This document shows, one piece after another, positions 8,311-16,863 of a stretch of DNA of 64,000 nt; the first letter of the stretch is position 1, and every line of letters begins with the position of its first letter. The DNA is taken from contig NZ_JAPEPX010000001.1 in assembly GCF_026339935.1 (NCBI RefSeq), positions 3,708,501-3,772,500 on the forward strand, given 5' to 3'. This stretch comes from Streptomyces sp. NBC_01551. GTDB taxonomy: Bacteria > Actinomycetota > Actinomycetes > Streptomycetales > Streptomycetaceae. The notes beneath the pieces were generated by a model, which ran no database searches, was not told the origin of the DNA, and saw only the letters and a program-made list of their open reading frames with translations. The position numbers and the translations under genes were made by a program.

Positions 8311-9288
8311 CTACGCCTCCTGCAGCTGGGCCCGGCGCAGCGCCCGGTGCACCCCTTCGGGGGTGAGTACGCCGACCAGCGCGCCGGTGTCCGGATCCGT
8401 GACCGCGATCCGGCCCGAGTCCTCCTGCAGCAGCAGCGCGAGCGCCTCGCGCAGACTCGCCCCCAGCGCCACTTCGGCGGTGGGGGCTTTCCCGTCGGCG
8501 GCCGCGGCCTCGGCCGGCACCACGTCGGCCGGCCCCACCGGGGTGACCGCGAGCCGCTTGAGCCCCCGGTCCGCGCCGACGAAGCCCGCGACGTAGTCCG
8601 TGGCCGGCGCGGCGAGCACCGCCGCCGGGCGGGCGAACTGCTCGATGGTGCCGCTGCCGTAGACGGCGATGCGGTCGCCGAGCCGGATCGCCTCCTCCAG
8701 GTCGTGCGTGACCAGCAGGATCGTCTTGCGCACCGTCTTCTGGAGGGCCAGGAACTCGTTTTGGAGGCGTTCGCGCACCACCGGGTCCACCGCGCCGAAC
8801 GGCTCGTCCATCAGCAGCACCGGCGGGTCCGCCGCGAGCGCGCGGGCCACGCCGACGCGCTGGCGCTGCCCGCCGGACAGCTGCTCCGGGTACCTGCCCC
8901 CGTAGACCGCCGGATCGAGCCCGACGAGTTCGAGCAGCTCTGCCGCCCGCGCGCGGGCCTTGGCCTTGGGGGTGCCGATCAGCTGCGGGACGGTCGCCGT
9001 GTTCTCCAGCACCGTCTTGTGCGGGAACAGTCCGACCTGCTGGATGACGTACCCGATGCGGCGGCGCAGCTCGACCGGGTCGGCGGCGGCGATGTCCTCG
9101 CCGCCGAGCAGGATCCGGCCGGAGGTCGGCTCGATCAGCCGGTTGACCATCTTCATCGTGGTCGTCTTGCCGCAGCCGGACGGGCCCACGAGCGTGACCA
9201 GCTCACCCTCCGCGACCTCGAAGGACAGGTCCTCGACGGCCGTCGTCCCGTCGGGGTAGCGCTTGGTCACGTGCTCGAATCGGATCAC
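8311..9288 (-). CDS. ABC transporter ATP-binding protein, glycine betaine/choline (ProV/OpuCA) type
   Basis: 325 aa. Walker A GPSGCGKTTTMK, Q-loop VIQQVGLFPHKT, signature LSGGQRQRVGVARAL, Walker B VLLMDEPFGAVDP and H-switch VTHD are intact. The C-terminal about 100 residues hold one CBS-like motif (DSGRIAVTDPDTGALVGVLTPEGV), where OpuCA relatives normally have two that sense ionic strength, so the sensor may be reduced. The GTG at 9288 was preferred because GGGAGGAT lies 6-7 nt upstream. It is transcribed away from its partner permease and binding-protein genes, so stoichiometry is set by two divergent promoters in the 154-bp gap. Confidence 0.93.
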   Translation of the reverse strand: MIRFEHVTKRYPDGTTAVEDLSFEVAEGELVTLVGPSGCGKTTTMKMVNRLIEPTSGRILLGGEDIAAADPVELRRRIGYVIQQVGLFPHKTVLENTATVPQLIGTPKAKARARAAELLELVGLDPAVYGGRYPEQLSGGQRQRVGVARALAADPPVLLMDEPFGAVDPVVRERLQNEFLALQKTVRKTILLVTHDLEEAIRLGDRIAVYGSGTIEQFARPAAVLAAPATDYVAGFVGADRGLKRLAVTPVGPADVVPAEAAAADGKAPTAEVALGASLREALALLLQEDSGRIAVTDPDTGALVGVLTPEGVHRALRRAQLQEA

Positions 9289-9442
9289 CCGACCATCCTC
9301 CCTCACCCGCGCCTCGAAATTTGTGACGGGAGTATTACCCCCGTGCGAAGGGTTCCGGCCATTGTCGGCCCCGGGGGTTAGGGTCGGTCCTGACCGTGCC
9401 GTTCGTACGGGTGTACGTGGTGGTGGCGAGGGGGGTGAGGGC

Positions 9443-10180
9443 ATGGCCGGGCAGAACTGCCTGGTGGCGAACGACTGGTTCTGCTGGGAGTACGTCACCT
9501 CCCGCTCCCAGGAGCTCACCGACGCCACGGTCCAGCACGTGTGGATCACGGCCGTGTCGGTGCTCATCGGCCTCGTCGTGGCCGTCCCGCTCGCGCTGCT
9601 GGCCCGCCGCGGCCGCCGCTGGGCGGCCCCCGTGCTGGGCCTGACCACCCTGCTCTACACGGTCCCCTCGCTCGCCATGTTCTCCCTGCTCCTGCCGCTC
9701 TTCGGGCTGTCGGCGGCGCTGGTGGTGACCGGGCTGGTGCTGTATTCGCTGACCATCCTGGTCCGCAACGTGCTGGCCGGCCTGGAAGCGGTCCCCGAGG
9801 ACGTACGGGAAGCCGCGCGCGGGATGGGGTACGGGCCCGGGCGGCTGCTGTGGCAGGTCGAACTGCCGCTGGCGCTGCCCGCGGTGCTCGCCGGGGTCCG
9901 GATCGCCACCGTCTCCACGATCGCGCTGACCACCGTCGGCTCCATCGTCGGCAAGGGCGGGCTGGGGAACCTGATCGCCCCGGCCGTGAACAGCTCCTTC
10001 AAGGCCCAGGTGCTCACCGCCTCGGTGCTGTGCGTGCTGCTCGCGCTGGTCGCGGACCTGCTGCTGCTCGGGACCGAGCGGCTGCTCACGCCGTGGACCC
10101 GGGCGACGCGGCGCGCGGGCGCGGCGCCCGCTCCGGCCGCGGCCGACGCGCCGGCCGACGCTCTGACCAAGGGGGCCTGA
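9443..10180 (+). CDS. ABC transporter permease, glycine betaine/choline (OpuCB/ProW) type
   Basis: 245 aa with five or six transmembrane helices. The EAA loop is EAARGMGYGPGRLLWQVELP, which contacts the ATPase, and VGSIVGKGGLGNLI is typical of this permease family. The ATG at 9443 has GGGGGTGAGG upstream. It is first in the permease-permease-binding-protein unit, and the next gene starts 4 bp after its stop. The C-terminal tail is Ala/Pro-rich. Uptake of an osmoprotectant such as betaine, choline or ectoine is likely; the exact substrate is not readable. Confidence 0.93.
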   Translation: MAGQNCLVANDWFCWEYVTSRSQELTDATVQHVWITAVSVLIGLVVAVPLALLARRGRRWAAPVLGLTTLLYTVPSLAMFSLLLPLFGLSAALVVTGLVLYSLTILVRNVLAGLEAVPEDVREAARGMGYGPGRLLWQVELPLALPAVLAGVRIATVSTIALTTVGSIVGKGGLGNLIAPAVNSSFKAQVLTASVLCVLLALVADLLLLGTERLLTPWTRATRRAGAAPAPAAADAPADALTKGA

Positions 10181-10184
10181 CGGC

Positions 10185-10859
10185 ATGGGGGTACTGGGCG
10201 GGGCCTGGGACTGGCTGGCGAACGGCGCCAACTGGTCGGGGGAGAACGGTGTCTGGCACCGGCTCGGCGAGCACGTCTTCGTGAGCGGCGTGGCCCTGGC
10301 CGTCGCCTGCGCGGTGGCGCTGCCGGTCGGCCTGTGGCTCGGGCACCTCGGCAAGGGCGGCGCCCTCGCGGTGAACGTCTCCAACGTGGGCCGGGCGATC
10401 CCCGTCTTCGCGGTTCTGGCGCTGTTCATGGTCTCGCCGCTGCGCAGCGCGGGCAACGTGCCGACGATCATCGCGCTGGTGCTGTTCGCCATCCCGCCCC
10501 TGTTGACCAACGCGTACGTGGGCATGCGGGAGGTGGACCGCTCGGTGGTCGAGGCCGCCCGGGGCATGGGCATGTCCGGCGGCCAGCTGTTCCTGCGGGT
10601 GGAGCTGCCGCTCGCGCGCGGACTGGTGATGACGGGCCTGCGCTCGGGCGCCGTCCAGGTCATCGCCACGGCCACGATCGCGGCGATGGTCGGCCAGGGC
10701 GGCCTCGGTCGGATCATCACCGCCGGGTTCAACACATACAACACGGCGCAGGTCTTCGCGGGAGCGCTGCTGGTGGCACTGCTGGCGCTGGTGGTGGAGG
10801 GCGCGCTGGTGGCCGCGGACCGGCTGCTGCTGCGGCGCCCGGCGCCGGCGGCCCGCTGA
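10185..10859 (+). CDS. ABC transporter permease, second subunit (OpuCD type)
   Basis: 224 aa and paralogous to the preceding gene: five or six membrane segments, EAA loop EAARGMGMSGGQLFLRVELP, and MVGQGGLGRIITAGFNTYNT. Together the two form a heterodimeric membrane channel. Starting only 4 bp after the first permease, it is almost certainly translated from the same message. The C-terminus ends in arginine-rich RRPAPAAR. Confidence 0.93.
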   Translation: MGVLGGAWDWLANGANWSGENGVWHRLGEHVFVSGVALAVACAVALPVGLWLGHLGKGGALAVNVSNVGRAIPVFAVLALFMVSPLRSAGNVPTIIALVLFAIPPLLTNAYVGMREVDRSVVEAARGMGMSGGQLFLRVELPLARGLVMTGLRSGAVQVIATATIAAMVGQGGLGRIITAGFNTYNTAQVFAGALLVALLALVVEGALVAADRLLLRRPAPAAR

Positions 10860-10895
10860 GCTTTCCTCTCTTTCCGTCCCTTGAATGGAGTAACC

Positions 10896-11885
10896 ATGAG
10901 CAAGTCCACGCGTGTCCTCGGCGCGGCACTGGGTGCGGTGGCCCTGACGGCTTCGCTGACCGCGTGCGGCGGCGACAGCCTGGAGAAGTCCAAGGACGGC
11001 GGCTCGTCCTCCTCGTCCGCAGGGGCCTCCGGGGGCGCGAAGGGCAAGCTGGTGATCGGCGCGGCCGGCTTCACCGAGTCCAACGTGCTGGCGGAGCTCT
11101 ACGCGCAGGTGCTGGGGGACGCGGGCTACGACACCTCGATCACCACGGTCAACAACCGCGAGCTGTACGAGCCCTCGCTGGAGAAGGGCGAGATCGACGT
11201 CGTCCCGGAGTACGCGGCCACCCTCGCGGAGTTCCTCAACGCCAAGGTGAACGGCGCGAAGGCGCCGGAGGAGAAGCCGGTCGCCTCCAGCGACCCGGCG
11301 GCGACGGTCGCCGCGCTGGAGAAGCTCGCCGGCCCGCTCGGCCTGAAGGTGCTGCCGGCGGGCGCGGCGGTCGACCAGAACGCCTTCGCGGTCAGCAAGG
11401 AGTTCGCCGGGAAGAACAACCTGAAGACGCTCTCCGATCTCGGCAAGTCCGGCCTGAAGGTGAAGATCGCCGCGGGCGACGAATGCGCCGTACGGCCGTT
11501 TTGCGCACCGGGTTTGAAGAAGACGTACGGAATCGACGTTTCCGGCATCGACCCCAAGGGCGTCGGCACCCCGCAGTCGAAGCAGGCGGTCAAGGACGGC
11601 GTGGACCAGCTGGTGCTGACCACGACCACGGACGCCACCCTCGACAGCTTCGGCCTGGTCCTGCTGGAGGACGACAAGTTGCTCCAGAACGCCGACAACG
11701 TCGTGCCGGTGGTCAACGCCAAGGACGCGGGCGCCCCGGAGGTCGCGGCCGCCCTCGACAAGCTGACCAAGGCGCTCACGACGGCCGATCTGGTCGCCCT
11801 CAACCGGAAGGTCGACGCGGAGCGCGCGAAGCCCGCGGACGTCGCGAAGGCCTACCTGGAGTCCAAGGGACTGATCCAGAAGTAG
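10896..11885 (+). CDS. Substrate-binding lipoprotein of the betaine/choline-type ABC importer (OpuCC/OpuBC)
   Basis: 329 aa. The signal sequence ends in the lipobox LTACGG, with Cys at about residue 24. A Ser/Gly/Lys linker follows, then a type II periplasmic-binding fold: KLVIGAAGFTESNVLAELYAQ, TTVNNRELYEPSLEKGEIDVVPEYAATL, and ECAVRPFCAPGLKKTYG. Relatives bind quaternary ammonium compounds in an aromatic box. The ATG at 10896 has ATGGAG upstream and stands 36 bp after the permease stop. The C-terminal helices (LVALNRKVDAERAKPADVAKAYLESKGLI) are usual for the family. A GNRA-loop hairpin follows. Confidence 0.93.
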   Translation: MSKSTRVLGAALGAVALTASLTACGGDSLEKSKDGGSSSSSAGASGGAKGKLVIGAAGFTESNVLAELYAQVLGDAGYDTSITTVNNRELYEPSLEKGEIDVVPEYAATLAEFLNAKVNGAKAPEEKPVASSDPAATVAALEKLAGPLGLKVLPAGAAVDQNAFAVSKEFAGKNNLKTLSDLGKSGLKVKIAAGDECAVRPFCAPGLKKTYGIDVSGIDPKGVGTPQSKQAVKDGVDQLVLTTTTDATLDSFGLVLLEDDKLLQNADNVVPVVNAKDAGAPEVAAALDKLTKALTTADLVALNRKVDAERAKPADVAKAYLESKGLIQK

Positions 11886-11920
11886 CGGAGGCGCGGTTGG
11901 TGGAGAAATGACGGTTAACT

Positions 11921-11942
11921 GCCCGGCAAGAGATTGCCGGGC
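11921..11942 (+). terminator. Terminator of the ABC importer operon
   Basis: Arms GCCCGGCAA and TTGCCGGGC form a 9-bp perfect stem closed by the tetraloop GAGA, 36 bp after the binding-protein stop. There is no T-run. Confidence 0.75.
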
Positions 11943-11983
11943 GGCTACCCCACTGGGCACCCACGCCCTGTAAATTTCAGGCC

Positions 11984-12940
11984 ATGCCCCGTGGACGCCA
12001 CCGCAATCCCGAACCCCTGCACCGGCTGCTCACCCCGACGACCGTCGCCGGTGTCTCCGTCGCCAGTGCCGCCGCGGCCTGGCTGCTGGCAGAACCGATT
12101 CCGCTGCGCCTCCTCGTCGCCCTCGCCGGGGCCGTGGGTGTTGCCGGCGCGGTCGTCATGCGGTCCTGGGACCGCGCGGCCGGCCGCCGGGTGGCGGAGC
12201 TGGCCCGCGAGCGGGTCAAGGACGAGTGGAAGACCGAGGAGCGGATAGCCGAGCTGGAGTCGGACCTCGAAGAGGCCCGGGTCCTGCGGGCCAGGCTCGA
12301 CACCAAGCTGCGCGCCAAGCGGGTCGAACTGGCCGGTCTGCGTGGGGAGCACGCCGCGCTGCTGCGCCGGTACGCGACCGCCGAGACCGAGCGGGCGAGC
12401 GCCCTGGAGCGGCGCCGGCTGCTGGCCATCGAGGCGGCCTCGGCCCCGGCGGCCTCCGCGCCCAAGGAACTTCCCCCCGTCACCGAGGAGCGCACCTCGG
12501 CCGGCGCGCCGACCGCCGTCGGCTACGCCCGGGCCAACGCGGCCATGGCGGCGCTGGTCCGCAAGGCGGAGGCCGCGCACGCCCGCTCGGCCGCCACCGC
12601 CTCGGTCCCGGCCCGGCGCCCGGCCGCGACGGTGGCCCCGTACTCGCCGCCGCGCCGGACCGCCTCGCGCGTCGAGGGCGGCTTCGACTTCTTCGGCACC
12701 AAGACGGCGGCGCAGGCCCGCGCGGTGATCGAGGCGGTCCAGAACGAGGACCTGGCCGACGTGGTGGGCGCGGAGGTGCTCGCGGTCCACAAGGCGGAGT
12801 CCGCCCAGGGCCGCCCGGCCGAGCCGGAGTTCAAGCAGCCCACGCCGGAGCAGCGCGCGGTGGGCCAGGTCATCGACCTGACGGCCCACGACGAAACGGA
12901 ACCGATCGACGTGGTCCGGCTGCGCACCGCGATCTCGTAG
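11984..12940 (+). CDS. Membrane-anchored coiled-coil protein, unknown function
   Basis: 318 aa. Two hydrophobic segments (about residues 18-34 and 38-58) are followed by a long charged coiled coil (about 66-148: RVAELARERVKDEWKTEE onward, rich in Glu/Arg/Leu heptads), an Ala/Pro-rich linker, and a conserved-looking patch GGFDFFGTKTAAQARAVIEAVQNEDLADVVGAEV at about 230. I do not recognise a family. The N-out/C-in hairpin anchor plus coiled coil resembles scaffold-type proteins, but that is only architectural. No Shine-Dalgarno is obvious before the ATG. Confidence 0.7.
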   Translation: MPRGRHRNPEPLHRLLTPTTVAGVSVASAAAAWLLAEPIPLRLLVALAGAVGVAGAVVMRSWDRAAGRRVAELARERVKDEWKTEERIAELESDLEEARVLRARLDTKLRAKRVELAGLRGEHAALLRRYATAETERASALERRRLLAIEAASAPAASAPKELPPVTEERTSAGAPTAVGYARANAAMAALVRKAEAAHARSAATASVPARRPAATVAPYSPPRRTASRVEGGFDFFGTKTAAQARAVIEAVQNEDLADVVGAEVLAVHKAESAQGRPAEPEFKQPTPEQRAVGQVIDLTAHDETEPIDVVRLRTAIS

Positions 12941-12998
12941 CGCCCGCCAGTCCCGGTGCGAGGCCGGCGGCCGCCGGCTGCCGGCCGGCCTCGCCGGC

Positions 12999-13331
12999 TC
13001 AGGGGTAGGCCAGGACCAGGCCCGTCGCCATCGTCTCCAGCAGGATCTGGATGGCGAGCGCTGGCTCCGCCGCCACGGGCGGCGCGGCCAGCGCCACCAC
13101 CATGGCCACCAGCGCGACACCGAGCAGCGCCGCGAACGCCGCGATCGGGAAGTGCGTGCAGCCGCCGTACACCAGGCAGCGCGAGCCCGTCTCCGTGGCC
13201 AGGACCGCGATCTTCGCGAGGACCAGGGCGGGCAGCAGCAGCACGGCGGAGACGATCGCGGGCGTGACGGTGCGCTTGCGGGATGCGGAGGGCCGCGGGG
13301 TGACGGTGGCGGGCTGTGCGTTCCAGGTCAT
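12999..13331 (-). CDS. Small integral membrane protein, unknown
   Basis: 110 aa with three hydrophobic segments (about residues 24-44, 62-84 and 90-108). A cysteine pair in CLVYGGCTHFP lies in the first loop and could form an extracytoplasmic disulfide. It lies between a convergent coiled-coil gene and a small zinc-ribbon-like gene. The ATG is preceded 6 nt upstream by CAGGAT, a -10-like hexamer, with no Shine-Dalgarno, so it may be leaderless. Confidence 0.65.
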   Translation of the reverse strand: MTWNAQPATVTPRPSASRKRTVTPAIVSAVLLLPALVLAKIAVLATETGSRCLVYGGCTHFPIAAFAALLGVALVAMVVALAAPPVAAEPALAIQILLETMATGLVLAYP

Positions 13332-13421
13332 GCGAAGATCCTGGCCCGCCCCGGCCGGAGGGGGATCCGCATGGGTACTCAGCCGCGGGTGACTTCGTAC
13401 TCAAGGCGTTGAGAAGGCGAT

Positions 13422-13490
13422 GCCCGGGGGAGGCGGTGCCCGGGGGGCGGCGCGGCCCCGGGGGGAGGCGGTGCCCCGGGAGAGGCGCGG
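13422..13490. repeat. Imperfect G-rich tandem repeat, about four 17-18-bp units
   Basis: Units beginning GCCC(C)GGGGG and ending AGGCGGT or GGCGCGG recur four times just downstream of the stop of the 69-aa gene. They are degenerate but clearly in register. The G-runs could form secondary structure or slip during replication. Confidence 0.5.
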
Positions 13491-13492
13491 CC

Positions 13493-13702
13493 TCAGAACA
13501 GGGGCAACTGTCCCGGGAGCGGCGGGAGTACGAAGCCGTCCAGGGTCGGCGCCGAGGCGCCGAGCGTCACCCGCGCCCGGGAGCCGGGGCAGGAGACCAG
13601 CTCACCGCGCCCGCCGGGCGGGTCGTGCCGGGCGATGCGGCCGGCGGTCACGGCGCAGTCGCGGCCGCAGGAGGGGCAGGCCCGTCTGGGGGAGTGGGAC
13701 AT
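13493..13702 (-). CDS. 69-aa zinc-ribbon-like protein, unknown
   Basis: The N-terminus reads CPSCGRDCAVTAG, and a fourth Cys appears in LVSCPG at about residue 38. CxxC plus further cysteines suggests a small zinc knuckle. The C-terminal half (DGFVLPPLPGQLPLF) is hydrophobic and proline-rich. The ATG is preceded by CAGACT at 6 nt with no Shine-Dalgarno, consistent with a leaderless message. I do not recognise the family. It lies downstream of nuoD2 on the same strand with about 65 bp between. Confidence 0.6.
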   Translation of the reverse strand: MSHSPRRACPSCGRDCAVTAGRIARHDPPGGRGELVSCPGSRARVTLGASAPTLDGFVLPPLPGQLPLF

Positions 13703-13768
13703 GCCCCAAGTCTGCCCTGCCGCACCGACAGTGGCCGCGGCGCGGCCCGTGGCCGGTCGCCCGTGGCC

Positions 13769-14911
13769 CTATTTGTCGATGTCTCCGACCACGAAGAACA
13801 GCGAGCCCAGGATCGCCACCATGTCCGCGACCAGCTGCCCGGGCAACAGCACCGCCAGCGCCTGGATGTTGTTGTAGGAGGCGGAGCGCAGCTTCAGCCG
13901 GTACGGGGTCTTCTCGCCCTTGGAGACGAGGTAGTAGCCGTTGATGCCGAGGGGGTTCTCGGTCCACGCGTACGTGGCCCCCTCGGGCGCCTTCAGCACC
14001 TTGGGCAGACGCTGGTTGATCGGCCCCGGCGGCAGCTCCGCCATCCGGTCCAGGCAGGCCACGGCCAGGTCGAGCGCGTTGTGCGTCTGGTCCAGCAGGC
14101 ATTCGAAGCGGGCCAGGCAGTCGCCCTCGGTACGGGTGACCACCTTCAGGACGTCCTGGAGCTCCCCGTACGCCAGGTACGGCTCGTCGCGGCGCAGGTC
14201 GAAGTCGACGCCGGAGGCGCGGGCGATCGGCCCGGAGACCCCGTACGCGTGCACGGCCTCGGCGGACAGCACGCCCACCCCGCGCGTGCGGCCGCGGAAG
14301 ATCTCGTTGCCGCGGACCAGCTTGTCGTAGACGTCCATGCGGGTGCGGACGTCGGCGATCGCGGCGCGCGCCCGGCCGAGCCAGCCCGCCGGGAGGTCCT
14401 CCTTGAGGCCGCCGACCCGGTTGAACATGTAGTGCATGCGGCCGCCGGAGATCTCCTCCATGACGGCCTGGAGCTCCTCGCGCTCGCGGAACGCGTGGAA
14501 GATCGGGGTGATTCCGCCCAGTTCGAGGGGGTACGAGCCCAGGAACATCAGGTGGTTCAGCACGCGGTTCAGCTCGGCGAGCAGGGTCCGCATCCACACG
14601 GCCCGCTCGGGGACCTCCATGCCGAGCATCCGCTCGACGGCCATGACCACGCCGAGTTCGTTGGAGAACGCGGACAGCCAGTCGTGGCGGTTCGCGAGCA
14701 TCACGATCTGGCGGTAGTCGCGGGCCTCGAAGAGCTTCTCGGCGCCCCGGTGCATGTAGCCGACCACCGGCTCGGCGCTGACGATCCGCTCGCCGTCCAG
14801 GACGAGCCGCAGGCGCAGCACGCCGTGCGTGGAAGGGTGCTGGGGTCCGATGTTGAGCACCATGTCGGTGCTCTCCGCCGCTCCGCCGATGCCGACCGTG
14901 GTCTCCGTCAT
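13769..14911 (-). CDS. nuoD2: Stand-alone NADH-quinone oxidoreductase subunit D (49-kDa type)
   Basis: 380 aa, full-length for a NuoD. It carries [22 protein letters not shown] at the quinone-site beta-hairpin, [27 protein letters not shown], and a C-terminal GDIDK ending. NuoD forms the quinone pocket of complex I with NuoB. Streptomyces carry a complete nuo operon elsewhere plus such an isolated copy, which no other nuo gene accompanies here. The ATG is preceded 6 nt upstream by GACAAT (minus strand) and no Shine-Dalgarno, so the message looks leaderless. It diverges from a PH-domain gene with only 31 bp between the start codons. The Arg in GYMHRG (Arg55) corresponds to the arginine methylated by NDUFAF7 in mitochondrial NDUFS2; a MidA-type gene lies 4.4 kb away. 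Confidence 0.93.
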   Translation of the reverse strand: MTETTVGIGGAAESTDMVLNIGPQHPSTHGVLRLRLVLDGERIVSAEPVVGYMHRGAEKLFEARDYRQIVMLANRHDWLSAFSNELGVVMAVERMLGMEVPERAVWMRTLLAELNRVLNHLMFLGSYPLELGGITPIFHAFREREELQAVMEEISGGRMHYMFNRVGGLKEDLPAGWLGRARAAIADVRTRMDVYDKLVRGNEIFRGRTRGVGVLSAEAVHAYGVSGPIARASGVDFDLRRDEPYLAYGELQDVLKVVTRTEGDCLARFECLLDQTHNALDLAVACLDRMAELPPGPINQRLPKVLKAPEGATYAWTENPLGINGYYLVSKGEKTPYRLKLRSASYNNIQALAVLLPGQLVADMVAILGSLFFVVGDIDK

Positions 14912-14942
14912 GGGCGCATTGTCTCAGCCCTAGGGTGGGGGG
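14912..14942. promoter_or_regulatory. Back-to-back leaderless promoters for nuoD2 and the PH-domain operon
   Basis: The minus-strand hexamer GACAAT (14918-14923) lies 6 nt before the nuoD2 ATG. The plus-strand hexamer TAGGGT (14931-14936) lies 6 nt before the PH-domain ATG. Only 7 bp separate the two hexamers, so each -35 region would fall at or inside the other gene's first codons. Confidence 0.55.
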
Positions 14943-15434
14943 ATGGAAACGGGCACGAACGGTGAGACGGGCCGAGCGCGGTGGGTGGGTCTGCCGGGCG
15001 GGCTGCTCACGCTGCGGCGGCTGCTGCTGGTCCTGTGGATGACGCTGCTCACGGCGGTGACGGCGGTCGTGCTCGCGCTGACGGCCGGGCCCGCGTGGGC
15101 GGCCCTGGGCGCGCTCTGGCTGCCGGTGGCGGCCTGGGGATGGGTGCTGCTCGGCCGGAACTGGCGGTCCTGGCGGTACGCCGAGCGCGCCGACGACCTG
15201 CTGATCAGCCGCGGTGTGCTGTGGCGGGAGGAGACGGTGGTCCCGTACGGGCGGATGCAGCTGGTCGAGGTGACCTCGGGCCCGCTGGAGCGGCGCTTCG
15301 GGCTGGCCTCCGTACAGCTGCACACGGCGGCCGCGGCCACGGACGCGAAGATCCCGGGGCTGGCGCCGGCCGAGGCGGAGCGGCTGCGGGACCGGCTGTC
15401 GGAGCTCGGCGAGGCAAGGTCGGCGGGGCTGTGA
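14943..15434 (+). CDS. PH domain-containing membrane protein (bPH_2, YdbS type)
   Basis: 163 aa. Two transmembrane helices (about residues 22-43 and 46-68) are followed by one bacterial PH domain: SWRYAERADDLLISRGVLWREETVVPYGRMQLVEVTSGPLERRFGLASVQLHT. This is the small partner of the YdbS/YdbT pair found in many Gram-positive bacteria; the function is unknown but has been linked to envelope homeostasis. The stop overlaps the next gene's start in GTGA. TAGGGT lies 6 nt before the ATG, which runs directly out of a G-run without Shine-Dalgarno spacing, so translation is probably leaderless. Confidence 0.85.
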   Translation: METGTNGETGRARWVGLPGGLLTLRRLLLVLWMTLLTAVTAVVLALTAGPAWAALGALWLPVAAWGWVLLGRNWRSWRYAERADDLLISRGVLWREETVVPYGRMQLVEVTSGPLERRFGLASVQLHTAAAATDAKIPGLAPAEAERLRDRLSELGEARSAGL

Positions 15435-16765
15435 GCGCCGAGGAGCCGCAGGCCGTCGCGGTCGCTGTTGCCACCGGCGTCGAGCGGAGGCTGCACGTCC
15501 TCACGCCGCTGCGGCGGGCGTGGGTGCCGATCGCCGCGACCGTCGGCGTCGTGGCCCAGCAGGGCGACCGGGTCGCGGAGTGGGTGGGCGGGCTGCCGCG
15601 CGGCCTGCAGGCGCTGACCATGGCGGGCCTGGTCGTGGTGTTCGGCCTGTACGGGTTCCTCAGCTGGTGGTTCACCCACTACGCGGTGACCGACTCCGAA
15701 CTGCGCATCCGCACCGGTCTGCTCTTCCGGCGCACCGCGCACATCCGGCTCGACCGGATCCAGGCCGTGGACGTGACCCGGCCGCTGCTGGCCCGGGTGG
15801 CCGGGGTCGCGAAGCTGCGGCTCGACGTGATCGGCACCGAGGAGAAGGACGAGCTGGCCTTCCTCGACGAGCGGGAGGCGGTGGCGCTGCGCGCCGAGCT
15901 GCTGGCCCGGGCGGCGGGCTTCGCCCCGTCCGAGGCGGTCGCGGTCGGCGAGGCCCCGGAGCGGGAGCTGCTCCGCGTCGCCCCCCGGGAGCTGGTGGTC
16001 TCGTTGCTGCTCACCCTGTCGGTGTGGGCGGCGCTGGCCGCGGGGCTCGTCGCCCCGGTCGTGGTGTGGTGGGTCAGCGACAGCCCCTGGGCGGCCGCCG
16101 TCACCCTCCTCCCCATCCTGGGCGGGGTCTGGGCGGGTACGGCCGGGCGGTTCCTCGGCGAGTACGACTGGACCGTCGCGGAGTCCCCGGACGGGCTGCG
16201 GCTCGACCACGGGCTGCTGGACCGGGCGCACGAGACGGTGCCGCCGGGCCGGGTCCAGACCGTGAAGCTGGTGGAGCCGCTGCTGTGGCGGCGCCGCGGC
16301 CTGGTCCGGGTGGAGCTCGCGGTGGCGGGCTCGAAGAACGAACTCCTGGTCCCGGTGGCGACGCGGGAGGCCGCCCAGGACGTGATCGCCCGGGTCCTGC
16401 CGGGCGCGGACCTGGCGGCGCTGGAGTTCAGCCCGTCGCCGCGGGCCGGATCGCGCTGGGTGGTCCCGGTGTGGTGGAAGGGCTACGCCCTGGCGGTCTC
16501 GGACGACCTGTTCGCCGCCCGCCACGGCCGGCTGTGCCGGCGCACCGAGATCGTCCCGCACGCCAAGGTGCAAAGCGTCCGGATGACACAGGGCCCCTGG
16601 CAACGCGCCCGCGGCGTGGCCGACGTATCCGTCGACACGGGCGCGAACGGCACGGTCACGGCCCGCCTCCGCCCGACCCCGGAAGCCACCACCCTCCTCC
16701 ACGCCCAGGCCGCCCGCTCCCACACGTCCCGCGCGACCGCCCGCCCGGACCGGTGGATGACGTGA
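15431..16765 (+). CDS. PH domain-containing membrane protein with repeated bPH_2 domains (YdbT type)
   Basis: 444 aa from the GTG in the GTGA overlap with the upstream gene. Two membrane hairpins (about residues 28-80 and 195-235) separate bPH_2 domains. The first reads YAVTDSELRIRTGLLFRRTAHIRLDRIQAVDV, the second SPDGLRLDHGLLDRAHETVPPGRVQTVKLVE, and the third YALAVSDDLFAARHGRLCRRTEIVPHAKVQSVRM near the C-terminus. The repeated pattern, receptor-like beta strands then R-x-R-I-Q-x-V, is diagnostic. The frame stays open far upstream, but that extension would overlap the YdbS-type gene entirely and is rejected. It acts with its partner at the membrane; the ligand is unknown. Confidence 0.85.
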   Translation: MSAEEPQAVAVAVATGVERRLHVLTPLRRAWVPIAATVGVVAQQGDRVAEWVGGLPRGLQALTMAGLVVVFGLYGFLSWWFTHYAVTDSELRIRTGLLFRRTAHIRLDRIQAVDVTRPLLARVAGVAKLRLDVIGTEEKDELAFLDEREAVALRAELLARAAGFAPSEAVAVGEAPERELLRVAPRELVVSLLLTLSVWAALAAGLVAPVVVWWVSDSPWAAAVTLLPILGGVWAGTAGRFLGEYDWTVAESPDGLRLDHGLLDRAHETVPPGRVQTVKLVEPLLWRRRGLVRVELAVAGSKNELLVPVATREAAQDVIARVLPGADLAALEFSPSPRAGSRWVVPVWWKGYALAVSDDLFAARHGRLCRRTEIVPHAKVQSVRMTQGPWQRARGVADVSVDTGANGTVTARLRPTPEATTLLHAQAARSHTSRATARPDRWMT

Positions 16766-16863
16766 AGGGCTCGACGTACGGATTCCGGACCGCCCGGGGG
16801 CGTAGGGGGCCGGGCTAGGCTCGGAGTTGAGCGTGGCGACCCGATCCATGAGGAGGCGGCATC

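Noticed and set aside
12941..13492. Insertion sequence or mobile remnant around the G-rich repeats and small orphans
   Set aside because: No transposase fragment, target duplication or terminal repeats; composition equals the surroundings.
14981..15430. Upstream extension of the second PH-domain protein
   Set aside because: The frame overlaps the whole first PH-domain gene; the GTGA overlap gives a better start.
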